Shown in pieces: positions 44,073-52,789 of a DNA stretch of 64,000 bases; positions within the stretch are counted from its first letter, which is position 1; the number at the start of each line of letters is the position of its first letter. Below the pieces are notes generated by a model, which saw only the letters and a program-made list of their open reading frames with translations, searched no databases and was not told the origin of the DNA. Source of the DNA: Allochromatium humboldtianum. GTDB taxonomy: Bacteria > Pseudomonadota > Gammaproteobacteria > Chromatiales > Chromatiaceae. Location: contig NZ_JABZEO010000004.1 of the NCBI RefSeq assembly GCF_013385175.1, positions 1 to 64,000 on the forward strand, written 5' to 3'. The position numbers and the translations under genes are program-made.

Positions 44073-45547
44073 GATTCGCTCCTGGCTTCCAGCCATTGCA
44101 GAACCCGTGCCTCCAGGTACGGGTAGAAGGGGTTGTAGCGCTGCCGCAGCAGCCAGTCTGCGGGAATGCGCACCAGGCCCCGCTCGCCCCTAAGTGCCAT
44201 GTCCCCGAGGAAGATGCGATCGCCGCTGTCGGCGGGACCGCGTCCGTACAGGGGGTCATCGGGCGGGAAGGCCAGAGCCACGTGTGACAGGGAGACCATG
44301 CCGCTGGGCCAGACGAGATCGAGCGGTCGGGTGCTCGACGTCTGGGGGGAAAAGGGCGCCTTGTAGCGGGCGACGACCTTGGCACTCTCCGGACTCTCGT
44401 TGGTGACGAAGGTCACCGCGAACGGCAGGCGCTCCTCGGCCATCAGGCGGTCGGTCAAGGGGGCCGGATCCGCGACGAGCAGGCTGGACGCGATGGCCGC
44501 ATGGCGGTTGATGTCGAACAGCACCAGCTCGTTGCGGGGCCCTGGAAGTCGCTTCAGCAGGTTGTCGACAATGGCCTCGGTCGTGACCGTGGCATCGACG
44601 GTCGACTTGAGCGCGAGAACGGGCGGAAACGCGCGGGCCTTCGCCGGCTCCTGCACCAGGGTGCGGATACGCCGATCGACGTCGCGGGTGAGGGCATGGA
44701 CCTGCGCGCCCGCGTTGGTCGCGAACGAGTTGTAGTTGAAGGGGTCGAATTCGCTCATGACCGCCAGATAGGCCAGATCCTCGAGGCCCGGCAGGACCGA
44801 CAGGGCGTCCTTGAAGCGGGCCAGGGCGCTCGCGGGGTGGACCCGAATGGCCGGGGACACCAGCACCAGACTCGCGGGCACGGCCTTGGCCCCGTCTTCG
44901 AGCGCTTCGAGGGTGACATCCAGGGCCAGGGGTCCGCCGGTGGAGTAGCCGATGATGTGCAGCGGCGAGTCCCCGAGCCGGTCGGCCAGGTGCGTCGTCG
45001 CCAGTCGGACGGCGGCGGCCATGTCTTGCCAGGTGACGGATCTCAGCCCGGATGGCGCCGTGCCGTGACCGGGCAGGCGCAAGCCCAGGACGAGATACCC
45101 GGCGCGGTTGAGGGCCTCGCCCAGGGCGCGCAGGGAATAGGGTGAGTCGGACATGCCGTGGAGCAGCAACACCCCCCCGATGGGCGCGTCCGCGTCGAGC
45201 TCGAAGGTCCGGTTCCAGTCGCGCGGCCAGCGGCTCGGACTCGCCAGGCTGTCGCGACTGTAGCGCTCCAGGGCGAACTCGGCGCCTGTGGGAGTTTTCC
45301 GGACGATCTGCTCGTCCAGCTCTCGGAAGAGGCGCTCCTCCAGATCCAGATAGTCCTGCAGGGTGCGGACCTGCTCACCCGCCATGTCGGCGGTGAATTC
45401 CTCGGTGAGCGCCTGGGTATGCCAGGGCGCCAGAGTCGGGTCGTTGCTGCAGTCCGGCACGCCGAGGACGAGGGCGGCGAGCACAAGTCCCGCCACGATC
45501 GCAACGACCTGACGCCGCCGAGGGTCGCGGTGGGCGGTCGTCGGCAT
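44069..45547 (-). CDS. Membrane-anchored alpha/beta hydrolase
   Basis: A 492-residue protein. An N-terminal signal anchor (VVAIVAGLVLAALVLGVPDC) precedes an alpha/beta hydrolase domain: VLLLHGMSDSPYSLRALGEAL, LRLPGHGTAPSG, nucleophile elbow GYSTGGPLA and a late Asp/His pair (STVDATVTT, SLSHVALAF region). It is probably a periplasm-facing esterase or lipase with an unknown substrate. The 3' end is coupled to the AI-2E gene and the 5' end is 1 bp from the DUF900 gene. Confidence 0.85.
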   Translation of the reverse strand: MPTTAHRDPRRRQVVAIVAGLVLAALVLGVPDCSNDPTLAPWHTQALTEEFTADMAGEQVRTLQDYLDLEERLFRELDEQIVRKTPTGAEFALERYSRDSLASPSRWPRDWNRTFELDADAPIGGVLLLHGMSDSPYSLRALGEALNRAGYLVLGLRLPGHGTAPSGLRSVTWQDMAAAVRLATTHLADRLGDSPLHIIGYSTGGPLALDVTLEALEDGAKAVPASLVLVSPAIRVHPASALARFKDALSVLPGLEDLAYLAVMSEFDPFNYNSFATNAGAQVHALTRDVDRRIRTLVQEPAKARAFPPVLALKSTVDATVTTEAIVDNLLKRLPGPRNELVLFDINRHAAIASSLLVADPAPLTDRLMAEERLPFAVTFVTNESPESAKVVARYKAPFSPQTSSTRPLDLVWPSGMVSLSHVALAFPPDDPLYGRGPADSGDRIFLGDMALRGERGLVRIPADWLLRQRYNPFYPYLEARVLQWLEARSES

Positions 45548-45548
45548 C

Positions 45549-46748
45549 TCAGCGCCCCCGCGTCAGCACGAAGTAACGCTTGCCTGCCGGCGTCTCGAGG
45601 AAATAGAGCTCGCGGGTCTGCGGCAGCTCGGTCCCGGTCAAGCGCAGGAAGAGATCGTCGAAGAACTCCGGCGTCTCGAGACTGAAGTTATGGAAATTCC
45701 GGGTTCGGTTGACGGGGGTGACGTCGACCAGCACCAGCCGCTCATCCCCCGGCTCGATGAGCGCGGACAGGCTATCCGCTTGCTCGGCCTGACTCGGGTT
45801 CGCCGGGTCCAGCGTGCTCTCGCCCAGCCGCAGACCGCGGTTGATGAGACGACTCACCAGCAGCGCCCGGTCGTTGGACGAGACATAGACGGTGACGTTG
45901 CTTGCAAGCGCCTTGATCTCATCCTTGAAACGTTCGTTGAAGTCGGTGTGATCGACGTCCGCGGCGGTCAACACCACGTTCTCGATCTCGGTTGCAGCGT
46001 CGGAGAAGTCGGCGTCCTGATAGAGCTTGTGGAAGGCGTCCACGACCACCTGCCCACCCATGCTGTTCGCCATCAGCCACAGGCGGCTCGGTCTAACCTC
46101 GCGGAGGACGAGTTCCAGGGTCGCCGCCAGGTCGGCCCCCGAGGCCTGCGCGACCTCGCGCGCCCGACGGTAGCCGCGCAACGACGAGCCCTGATCGCCG
46201 GGCCAGTCGAACAGCAGCACCGGGGTGTCGATATCGAGGACATGCGCGAGAAAGGCGGTCTTGCGCAACGCGGACGGATAGGCCTCACGGAAACCCTGGA
46301 CCACCACCAGGAGCGAGCGGTGGGGCGAGGCCTCCACCTGGGTGCGCAGTGCTTCGACGAGCTGCTCGGGCGCCAGTGCTTGAACGCTTTGCAGCTGGAT
46401 CTCCTCGTTGAGAAACCAGTCGCTGGGGTTGATCAGCATCCCCAGACCGAGCGTGGGCTGGATCTTGGTCTCGAACGCGCCGAAACTCAGGGCGTCACCG
46501 CGCTCCGAGCCGAAACGCGACTCGATCGGCCCCATGTCGTCGACCGGAGCCCGATTGGTGGCATAGAAGAACCGAAACACGCCCTGCTCGGAGAGTTGGG
46601 ACACGGTCATCCGACGCAGAACAAAGGCCTCGGCCTGCTCCAGGGCCGTGCGCGTGCCCACGAAGTAGACGTAGAGGGCGGCGCCGATGAGGACTCCCGC
46701 GGCCAGGCCCGCGCCCCACAGAAAACGGCTTTTGATGCGCGGTATCAT
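45549..46748 (-). CDS. DUF900-type alpha/beta hydrolase, membrane-anchored
   Basis: A 399-residue protein with one N-terminal membrane segment (FLWGAGLAAGVLIGAALYVYF). VFRFFYATNRAPVD and a FGAFETKI strand are followed by SLLVVVQGFREAY, VLLFDWPGDQGSSLRGYRRAREV and LWLMANSMGGQVVVDAF (nucleophile Ser in ANSMGG). The pattern is that of DUF900 lipases (COG4782). It sits between the DUF3611 gene and another hydrolase, all coupled. Confidence 0.88.
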   Translation of the reverse strand: MIPRIKSRFLWGAGLAAGVLIGAALYVYFVGTRTALEQAEAFVLRRMTVSQLSEQGVFRFFYATNRAPVDDMGPIESRFGSERGDALSFGAFETKIQPTLGLGMLINPSDWFLNEEIQLQSVQALAPEQLVEALRTQVEASPHRSLLVVVQGFREAYPSALRKTAFLAHVLDIDTPVLLFDWPGDQGSSLRGYRRAREVAQASGADLAATLELVLREVRPSRLWLMANSMGGQVVVDAFHKLYQDADFSDAATEIENVVLTAADVDHTDFNERFKDEIKALASNVTVYVSSNDRALLVSRLINRGLRLGESTLDPANPSQAEQADSLSALIEPGDERLVLVDVTPVNRTRNFHNFSLETPEFFDDLFLRLTGTELPQTRELYFLETPAGKRYFVLTRGR

Positions 46749-46771
46749 GGTCTTCGTGCGCCGCCCGCACG

Positions 46772-47380
46772 TCAGACGGTCGTAGCAGGGGCGACCGGCG
46801 CCGACCGGGTGGTGAGAAACAGGAGCCAGACAGACAGACCCAACACGATCAGCTCCGCGCTGAGAATGACGAGCAGGGACGTCAGGCTGATCGCATCCAT
46901 CGCGGAGATCGACTGTGCCGGATCACCGCCCAGCCCCGACGAGATCATGAGACCCGTTTGCGGAGTCGCCAGCAGGATGAACAGCATTCGCCCGGCGGCG
47001 CTGAACAGCAAGAGCATCGAGAACGCGATCCCGGCGCCGCTGGCCCATAGACCCACCCACAGCGTCTGCTCGACGGAGGCCCGGTCAGGACGCCGTGCCG
47101 GGTCGGCGATGTGCTTCCCGATACGGGTGTAGCGAAAGAACCAGAAGGTCGTGAAGACCATGATGAGCAGGCTGCCGTAGGACAGGTAGTTGCTCAGATC
47201 GATCCCGATGCGCTGGGCGGAATCCGGACTTCTCATCAGCAGGACATAGGCGAGCAGCAGCAACGGAACCGCGAGCAGCGCGAACTGTATCCAGAAACCG
47301 AGCCAGCCAAGCCGGGAAAATTGCTTCGAGAGCCGTTCCGGCTCGACCGGCAGCCAAGGTTTGCTTAGGATGGCGTCCAT
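46772..47380 (-). CDS. DUF3611-family membrane protein
   Basis: A 202-residue protein with four membrane helices. LGWLGFWIQFALLAVPLLLLAYVLL, LSYGSLLIMVFTTFWFFRYTRIGKHI and LWVGLWASGAGIAFSMLLLFSAAGRMLF resemble DUF3611 proteins described mainly in cyanobacteria and some Proteobacteria. AGAGGA precedes ATG 47380. It is the first gene of the minus-strand series and is divergent from the sensor kinase. Confidence 0.8.
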   Translation of the reverse strand: MDAILSKPWLPVEPERLSKQFSRLGWLGFWIQFALLAVPLLLLAYVLLMRSPDSAQRIGIDLSNYLSYGSLLIMVFTTFWFFRYTRIGKHIADPARRPDRASVEQTLWVGLWASGAGIAFSMLLLFSAAGRMLFILLATPQTGLMISSGLGGDPAQSISAMDAISLTSLLVILSAELIVLGLSVWLLFLTTRSAPVAPATTV

Positions 47381-47495
47381 AACGAATCCTCTGGATCGAT
47401 GTTTGGTGTATAGTGCCGGGCTGGAATATGCGGGCACCGTAGTCGCATCGGAGTGGTGGATGTCCAATTTTATGGAAGCGGCCGGCGCGCTGAAA

Positions 47496-47511
47496 TTGCA
47501 CCTTGGTAAAA
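47496..47511 (+). promoter_or_regulatory. Shared 16-bp inverted-repeat motif, copy 4
   Basis: TTGCACC-TT-GGTAAAA lies in the divergent gap between the DUF3611 gene and the sensor kinase, 36 bp before the kinase ATG and 116 bp before the DUF3611 ATG. It matches copies at 22814, 22920 and 31168, with the same central TT as two of them. Confidence 0.55.
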
Positions 47512-47546
47512 CGCTGGAGCCCATGGACACGGTTATCGGATAGGCG

Positions 47547-48953
47547 ATGAGCTGGATCACGATGCTCTATGGCACGATGGCCGTCGTCGCGTCCACACTG
47601 GCCGGGATTTATCTGGCCGCCTGGGTCGCGCAGCGGGACGACGGGGCCTACCTGATGTTCGTGCTGCTTGCGGTCAGCATGTGCGGCGTCGCGGTGACCG
47701 AGTTCTTGATGCTGCAAGCGCAGACGCTGGAGGAATACGTCCTCGCGACACGCTTGTGGCACGTGCCGTTGTGGTCGGGCGTTTGCGCACTCGTCGGTTT
47801 GGCTCACTGGCGTTTGCGGCCGCGTTTTTCGTGGGTGGGTTGGCTCGCCGTGGCACTGCGGACGCTCGCGCTGGTTGCAAACTTCCTCTCTGAATCCTCT
47901 CTGCACTATGTCGTTCCGACCGGGATCGACCACGTCTGGCTCTTCGGTGAGCCGCTCTCCATGGCGACCGGCGCCCCCAATCCCTGGATGCTCCTGGGTC
48001 AGGTCAGCAACCTCCTGCTGCTGGTCTTCATTATCGACGGCGGTGTCTGCGCCTGGCGGCGGGGAGAGCGCCAACGGGCACTGTCGTTGGCGCTCGGTCT
48101 CCTGATCCCCGTCGCGCTCGGCGCCATCCAGTCGGTGCTCGTGTATTGGGGCTTCGTTCAGATGCCCGTCATGATCGCGCCGCTGCTGCTGTTCATGGCC
48201 GTCGCCATGGGCTACGAACTGAGCGACGGGCTGCTGCGCGCCGCGCGCGCCGAGCGAGAAGTCCGGTCGATGGATGCCTCCTTGAGCGAGCTGTCCGCCA
48301 GCCTGGCGCACGAGCTGAACCAGCCCCTGGCCGTGATCCTGACGAACGCCGAGGCCGCCCAATCCCTGCTGCGCCGGACACAGCCGGACCTGACCGAGGT
48401 CAGCGCGATCCTGGCCGACATCGTCGACGCCGACCGGCGGGCGGCTGACTTGATTCGGCGCATCCGCGCGCTCCACGATCGCGGCGAGCCCGAGCGCGAG
48501 CCGCTGTCCGTCAATGACGCGATCAAGCGGGTTCTCGGTCTGATCGGCAGCGAGCTGGACGAGCAGGGTGTGACCATCAGCCTCAGTCTGGCCGCGGACC
48601 TGCCCTCGGTGCAGGCCGACGGCATTCTGATCGATCAGGTTCTGCTCAATCTCCTCTCCAACGCCGCCGAGGCCGTCGCCGACAACAGTCCGCACGACCG
48701 CCGTCTCTCGGTCACGACCTTTTCTCACTCGAACGGCGTGTCGATCGAGATCGCAGACAACGGATGCGGCGCCGCCGATCCGAGACGGATCTTCAACGCC
48801 TTCCATTCGACCAAGCCCGGTCGGCTCGGCATGGGATTGGCCATCGTGCGCTCCGTCGTCAAGAGCCACGGGGGGCGGGTCTGGGCCGAATCGGCGACCG
48901 GCCGCGGAACGACCATTTACCTGTCTTTACCGAGAGACTGTCCGTCATCATGA
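47547..48953 (+). CDS. Sensor histidine kinase with seven-helix membrane sensor
   Basis: A 468-residue kinase. About seven membrane helices fill residues 1-220, with no large periplasmic loop, so it probably senses a membrane or intramembrane cue. A DHp domain with phospho-acceptor His255 in LAHELNQPLAVILTNAEAA follows, then an HATPase with QVLLNLLSNAAEAV (N box), EIADNGCGA (G1) and LGMGLAIVRSVVKSHGG (G2). The HELNQPL box is of the FixL/DctB-like class. The stop overlaps the response-regulator start (ATGA). Confidence 0.93.
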   Translation: MSWITMLYGTMAVVASTLAGIYLAAWVAQRDDGAYLMFVLLAVSMCGVAVTEFLMLQAQTLEEYVLATRLWHVPLWSGVCALVGLAHWRLRPRFSWVGWLAVALRTLALVANFLSESSLHYVVPTGIDHVWLFGEPLSMATGAPNPWMLLGQVSNLLLLVFIIDGGVCAWRRGERQRALSLALGLLIPVALGAIQSVLVYWGFVQMPVMIAPLLLFMAVAMGYELSDGLLRAARAEREVRSMDASLSELSASLAHELNQPLAVILTNAEAAQSLLRRTQPDLTEVSAILADIVDADRRAADLIRRIRALHDRGEPEREPLSVNDAIKRVLGLIGSELDEQGVTISLSLAADLPSVQADGILIDQVLLNLLSNAAEAVADNSPHDRRLSVTTFSHSNGVSIEIADNGCGAADPRRIFNAFHSTKPGRLGMGLAIVRSVVKSHGGRVWAESATGRGTTIYLSLPRDCPSS

Positions 48954-49591
48954 CCAACGAACAGATCGTCTATGTCCTGGACGACGATCCCGAGATACTG
49001 AAGGCGCTGACGCGGCTGCTCGGCGCCGAGGGTTTCCAGGTTCGCGGCTTCACCAGCGCACACGAGTTTCTCGCCCACGAGCGCTCTCCGGGGCCGGCCT
49101 GCCTCGTGCTGGATCTGGCCATGCCCGAGATCGATGGTCTGGAGGTCCAGGAGCGTTTGCGTCGCGGCGGCGCCGATCTTTCCATCGTCTTCCTCTCCGG
49201 CCATGGCAGCATCCCCCTGAGCGTGCGGACCGTGAAGGCGGGTGCGGAGGACTTCCTGACCAAACCGGTGAACGCGGCCGAGCTGCTGGCGGCGATCCGG
49301 GCCGCGCTACGACGCGCCTCCGATCGACAGGCCGAGCGCGAGGAATGGCTGGCCCTGCACCAGCGACTCGCGTCGCTGACGCCGCGGGAGCGGGAGGTGC
49401 TCGACCATGTGATCGCCGGACGACTGAACAAGCAGATTGCGGCCGATCTCGGCACCGGCGAGCAGAACATCAAAGTCCATCGCGGGCGCCTGATGCGCAA
49501 GATGGGCGTCAGGTCGGTGGTGGAGCTGGCGCGCATGACCGAGCAGCTGAGACGCACGCTCAAGGAGCGAGATGGGCGCGCCCAAGAGTGA
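48950..49591 (+). CDS. FixJ/NarL-type response regulator (REC-LuxR HTH)
   Basis: A 213-residue regulator. The receiver domain has the acidic patch DDD (11-13), phosphorylation site Asp55 (VLDLAMPEIDGL), Ser/Thr switch (FLSGHGSIPLSVRTVKAGAEDFLTKP) and Lys in TKP. The C-terminal LuxR HTH reads SLTPREREVLDHVIAGRLNKQIAADLGTGEQNIKVHRGRLMRKM. It is translationally coupled to the kinase and is the natural candidate to bind the repeated palindrome found upstream of the kinase and elsewhere in the block. Confidence 0.94.
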   Translation: MTNEQIVYVLDDDPEILKALTRLLGAEGFQVRGFTSAHEFLAHERSPGPACLVLDLAMPEIDGLEVQERLRRGGADLSIVFLSGHGSIPLSVRTVKAGAEDFLTKPVNAAELLAAIRAALRRASDRQAEREEWLALHQRLASLTPREREVLDHVIAGRLNKQIAADLGTGEQNIKVHRGRLMRKMGVRSVVELARMTEQLRRTLKERDGRAQE

Positions 49592-49692
49592 CTCGCATCC
49601 GGGGGCGCCGCCACCCCGGCATGCTCGTTAGAGGAGCGTCCCGGTTCCGACGCCGCGTCTCAGACGGACGAATCCCTTGGGGCTTGACGGGC

Positions 49693-49707
49693 TGTTATAC
49701 TGTACGG
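49693..49707 (+). promoter_or_regulatory. Weak candidate Zur box before the metal ABC genes
   Basis: TGTTATACTGTACGG resembles the left arm of the TGTTATA-N-TATAACA Zur site, but the right arm matches poorly. It lies 32 bp before the ABC ATPase start, and a Fur-family gene ends this operon. TATACT could also serve as a -10 element. Confidence 0.3.
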
Positions 49708-49738
49708 CCTGGACACCCCTACCATCGACCCGACCCCC

Positions 49739-50491
49739 ATGCCGAGCACAATGCCCGACTCCCCCGTGATCCGCGTGGAGTCCGTCAGCTTCTCCTATGG
49801 CGAGACCCTGGTGCTCGAACGCATCGACCTGAGCATCGTCGCCGGTGAGTTCGTGGGACTGGTCGGTCCCAATGCCGGCGGCAAGAGCACGCTGCTGAAG
49901 CTGATCCTGGGTCTGCTCGAACCTCAGTCAGGGCGCATTCGCGTGCTCGGTCGCCCGCCGCGCGAGGCGGCGCGCGCCATCGGTTACGTCCCCCAGTTTC
50001 CGAGCTTTCCGCGCGACTTCCCGATCTGTGTCGAGGAGGTCGTGGCCATGGGGCGGATCGGACTCGGGTCGCGCTGGCCGCTCGGCTGGTCGAGCCGTGC
50101 CGACCGCGCGGCGGCCCGGCAGGCGCTCGCCGAGGTCGAGGCGGCGGATCTGGCGCGGCGTCCGATCGGCCAACTCTCGGGCGGGCAGTTGCAACGGGTG
50201 CTGCTGGCGCGCGCTCTGGTCGGTGAGCCGCGTCTGCTCATCCTCGACGAGCCCACGGCCAACATCGACCAGCGCGCCGAGAACGACATCTTCGACCTGC
50301 TCGCCGAACTCAACCGGCGCCTGACCATCCTGCTGGTCTCGCACGACATCGCCTTCATCTCCGAGTACGTCAGCCGCGTGGCCTGTCTCAACCGGACCCT
50401 GGCCTGTCACGGCACCAGCGCGATCGACGGCGACACCATCCAGCATCTCTACGGCGGCCATGTCCGCCAGGTCGAGCACCGGCATGGCTGA
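49739..50491 (+). CDS. znuC: Zn/Mn-type ABC transporter ATP-binding protein
   Basis: A 250-residue ABC ATPase. Walker A GPNAGGKSTLLK, Q-loop YVPQF, signature LSGGQLQRVLLARAL, Walker B LLILDEPTANID and the switch His in LVSHDIAF are complete. The family (MntB/ZnuC) is shown by the short form and the partner permease. It overlaps the permease gene. No periplasmic metal-binding protein gene (znuA) is in the cluster. Confidence 0.9.
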   Translation: MPSTMPDSPVIRVESVSFSYGETLVLERIDLSIVAGEFVGLVGPNAGGKSTLLKLILGLLEPQSGRIRVLGRPPREAARAIGYVPQFPSFPRDFPICVEEVVAMGRIGLGSRWPLGWSSRADRAAARQALAEVEAADLARRPIGQLSGGQLQRVLLARALVGEPRLLILDEPTANIDQRAENDIFDLLAELNRRLTILLVSHDIAFISEYVSRVACLNRTLACHGTSAIDGDTIQHLYGGHVRQVEHRHG

Positions 50492-51338
50492 ATTTCTCAC
50501 GGCACTCGCGACCTATGGATTCCTGCAGAGCGCACTGATCGCGGGGCTTCTGGCCAGCGTCGGCTGCGGCGTGATCGGCACCTTCGTCGTCGTCAAGCGC
50601 ATCGCCTTCATGGCCGGCGGGATCGCGCATTCGGTGCTCGGCGGCATGGGCGCGGCGCTCTATTTCGGACTCGATCCATTCGCCGGGGCGCTGATCGCGG
50701 CCATCTTCTCGGCGCTGCTGATCGGGGCGGTGCGTCTGAGCTGGAAGACCCAGGAAGACACGCTCATCGGCGCGCTCTGGGCCATCGGCATGGCGGTCGG
50801 CGTGCTCTTCATCGCCAAGACACCAGGGTATTCCTCGGACCTGATGAGCTTTCTGTTCGGCAACATCCTGCTGGCGCCGACGCGCGAACTCTGGTGGATG
50901 GCGGGGCTGGATCTGGTGCTGGTGGTCACGGTCGCGCTCTTCTATCGGCAGTTCCTGGCCGTCACCTTCGACGAGGAGTTCGCGCGTCTGCGCGGCGTGC
51001 CGGTCACGTTTTTCTATCTGCTGCTGCTGTGTCTGGTGGCCGTGACCGTGGTGCTGCTGATCCAGGTGGTGGGGCTGATCCTGGTCATCGCGCTGCTGAC
51101 GCTGCCGGCGGCCATCGCCGGTCACTATGTCCATTCGCTGGGGGCCATGATGCTGATCGCGACCGGACTCGGGGCGCTCTTCACCACGCTGGGGCTGGCG
51201 CTCTCGTTCGGGCCGGATCTGCCGACCGGGCCGACCATGATCCTGCTCGCGGGGTGCGTCTATATCCTGTCGGCGCTGGTCAGTCGTCAGTTGCACCGTC
51301 GGCGCGCCTGGCGTCAGGCGGCAATGGTCAGAGGGTAG
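50484..51338 (+). CDS. znuB: Zn/Mn-type ABC transporter permease
   Basis: A 284-residue protein with about eight helices: LQSALIAGLLASVGCGVIGTFVVVKRIAFMAGGIAHSVLGGMG and FSALLIGAVRLSWKTQEDTLIGALWAIGMAVGVLF are typical of the ABC-3 family (ZnuB/MntC). A later segment is LIQVVGLILVIALLTLPAAIAG. An in-frame ATG at 50460 is an alternative start. It forms the channel for the ZnuC-type ATPase. It lies just upstream of zur. Confidence 0.92.
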   Translation: MAEFLTALATYGFLQSALIAGLLASVGCGVIGTFVVVKRIAFMAGGIAHSVLGGMGAALYFGLDPFAGALIAAIFSALLIGAVRLSWKTQEDTLIGALWAIGMAVGVLFIAKTPGYSSDLMSFLFGNILLAPTRELWWMAGLDLVLVVTVALFYRQFLAVTFDEEFARLRGVPVTFFYLLLLCLVAVTVVLLIQVVGLILVIALLTLPAAIAGHYVHSLGAMMLIATGLGALFTTLGLALSFGPDLPTGPTMILLAGCVYILSALVSRQLHRRRAWRQAAMVRG

Positions 51339-51346
51339 GGCGCGCC

Positions 51347-51805
51347 ATGCCGACGACGGGTGATGCCCTGGAACGGGTGCTGGACCAGGCCGAGGCGCTC
51401 TGCCGGCAGCGCGGCGTCAGGCTCACACCGCAACGGCGGCGGGTGCTGGCGATCCTGTGCGCGGCCGAGCGTCCGCTCGGGGCCTATGAGATCCTGGAAT
51501 CCATGCGCGAGGGCGCACGTGCACTGGCCCCGCCGACCGTCTATCGGGCGCTCGACTTCCTGCTCGAACACGGGCTGGCGCACAAGATCGAGAGTCTGCA
51601 TGCCTTCGTCGGCTGCACCCATCCCGAGCATCCACATGCCGGCCAGTTCCTCATCTGCGCCGAGTGCGGGCGCGTGACCGAGCTGAAGGATGCCGCCATC
51701 GCCCGGAGTCTGACGCTGGCGGCCAGTGAGACCGGGTTTCGACCGAGCCGTCCGGTGGTCGAATTGATCGGTACCTGCGCCGACTGCGTACTCAAGCATC
51801 CCTGA
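51347..51805 (+). CDS. zur: Fur-family zinc uptake regulator
   Basis: A 152-residue repressor. The winged-helix N-terminus includes CRQRGVRLTPQRRRVLAILCAAERPLGAYEILESM and PPTVYRALDFLLEHGLAHKIE. The dimer/metal part has HPEHPHAGQFLICAECGRVTEL and TCADC at the C-terminus, giving the paired CxxC structural zinc site. Position after metal ABC genes favours Zur over Fur. Confidence 0.9.
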   Translation: MPTTGDALERVLDQAEALCRQRGVRLTPQRRRVLAILCAAERPLGAYEILESMREGARALAPPTVYRALDFLLEHGLAHKIESLHAFVGCTHPEHPHAGQFLICAECGRVTELKDAAIARSLTLAASETGFRPSRPVVELIGTCADCVLKHP

Positions 51806-51813
51806 CCTCGACC

Positions 51814-52695
51814 ATGCCGGATTGGAGCCTATCGCTGGCCGTGCTGATCCTGGGCCTGATCGGACTCGTCCTGGGGAGTGCCGGCGTGCAGGGGGCGATT
51901 GGGGCATCGGGGTGTCGGTTCTCGCCCTGGCAAGCGCTGGTCGCCATGCTGCCGGCGATGGCCGTGACCTTGCAAGCCATTGGTTCGGACGCAAGCACTC
52001 TGGGGCTTGGTGCGATCATCGGCGTCCATGTTCTCGGCGTTCTATTGGCGATAAGGCGTTTTTCGAGCCGGTTGCGGGCTTGGAGCCTGATCGGTGCGGC
52101 GATCGGCGTCTGGGGATTGGGGTTCGATGGCCGTCTGGGACGGGTCGATGGGGGTGTACTGGTTCTGCTGTGTCTGCTCTATCTGGCATGGATGACCAGG
52201 GCGGCGCGACAGTCAGCTTCGCCGAGGGATGACGGTAAAACCCAAGCGGCGGCTGTCGATGCCGGACAACCAACACGACTGGTGCGCTCCAGATGGCGGA
52301 TCTGGGTGGTGATCTCCCGTTTCTGTTTGGGGTTGATCCTGCTGGCCGTGGGCGCGCGCGTGCTGGCGATGGGGGCGCTCGATCTGGCACTGGTGCTGGA
52401 TCTCGATGACTGGACGCTTGGCCTGATGCTTGTCGCGCCAGTCGGCGTCCTGGCCGGCTGGGCGCCGATCCTGCTCGCCAGACCGCGACCAGACGAAGGC
52501 GCATCGCGTCTGATCGCGCCGGGCTTCGCGGTCGATTTCAATCTCGTCAATCTGCTCGGCCTCGTCGGCCTGACGGCGCTGACGGCGCCGGGCGGTCTCC
52601 CGTTCACGCGCGAGACGCTGCTGGTGTCCTGGCTGCTGGTGATCCTGACGTCGATCCTGGCCGCAGCCGCGCTCATCCGCGCCGAGCCGGCTTGA
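51814..52695 (+). CDS. Membrane protein, possibly a degenerate CaCA-type antiporter
   Basis: A 293-residue protein with about nine to ten helices in two similar halves (GSDASTLGLGAIIGVHVLGVLLAI; LVLDLDDWTLGLMLVAPVGVLAGWAPILLA, then FNLVNLLGLVGLTALTAPGGLPF). Spacing recalls the YrbG/CaCA Ca2+:cation antiporters, but the conserved acidic residues of both alpha repeats are absent. It starts 8 bp after zur, so it may be zinc-related. Family assignment is tentative. Confidence 0.5.
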   Translation: MPDWSLSLAVLILGLIGLVLGSAGVQGAIGASGCRFSPWQALVAMLPAMAVTLQAIGSDASTLGLGAIIGVHVLGVLLAIRRFSSRLRAWSLIGAAIGVWGLGFDGRLGRVDGGVLVLLCLLYLAWMTRAARQSASPRDDGKTQAAAVDAGQPTRLVRSRWRIWVVISRFCLGLILLAVGARVLAMGALDLALVLDLDDWTLGLMLVAPVGVLAGWAPILLARPRPDEGASRLIAPGFAVDFNLVNLLGLVGLTALTAPGGLPFTRETLLVSWLLVILTSILAAAALIRAEPA

Positions 52696-52789
52696 TCCGA
52701 CCGCGACGACCCGCATTCTCAGGATTGCCGAATGGCCGCCGCACGCTTGACACTCCGGACGAGCGCGTCAAACTGGCCGACCGCCGATC

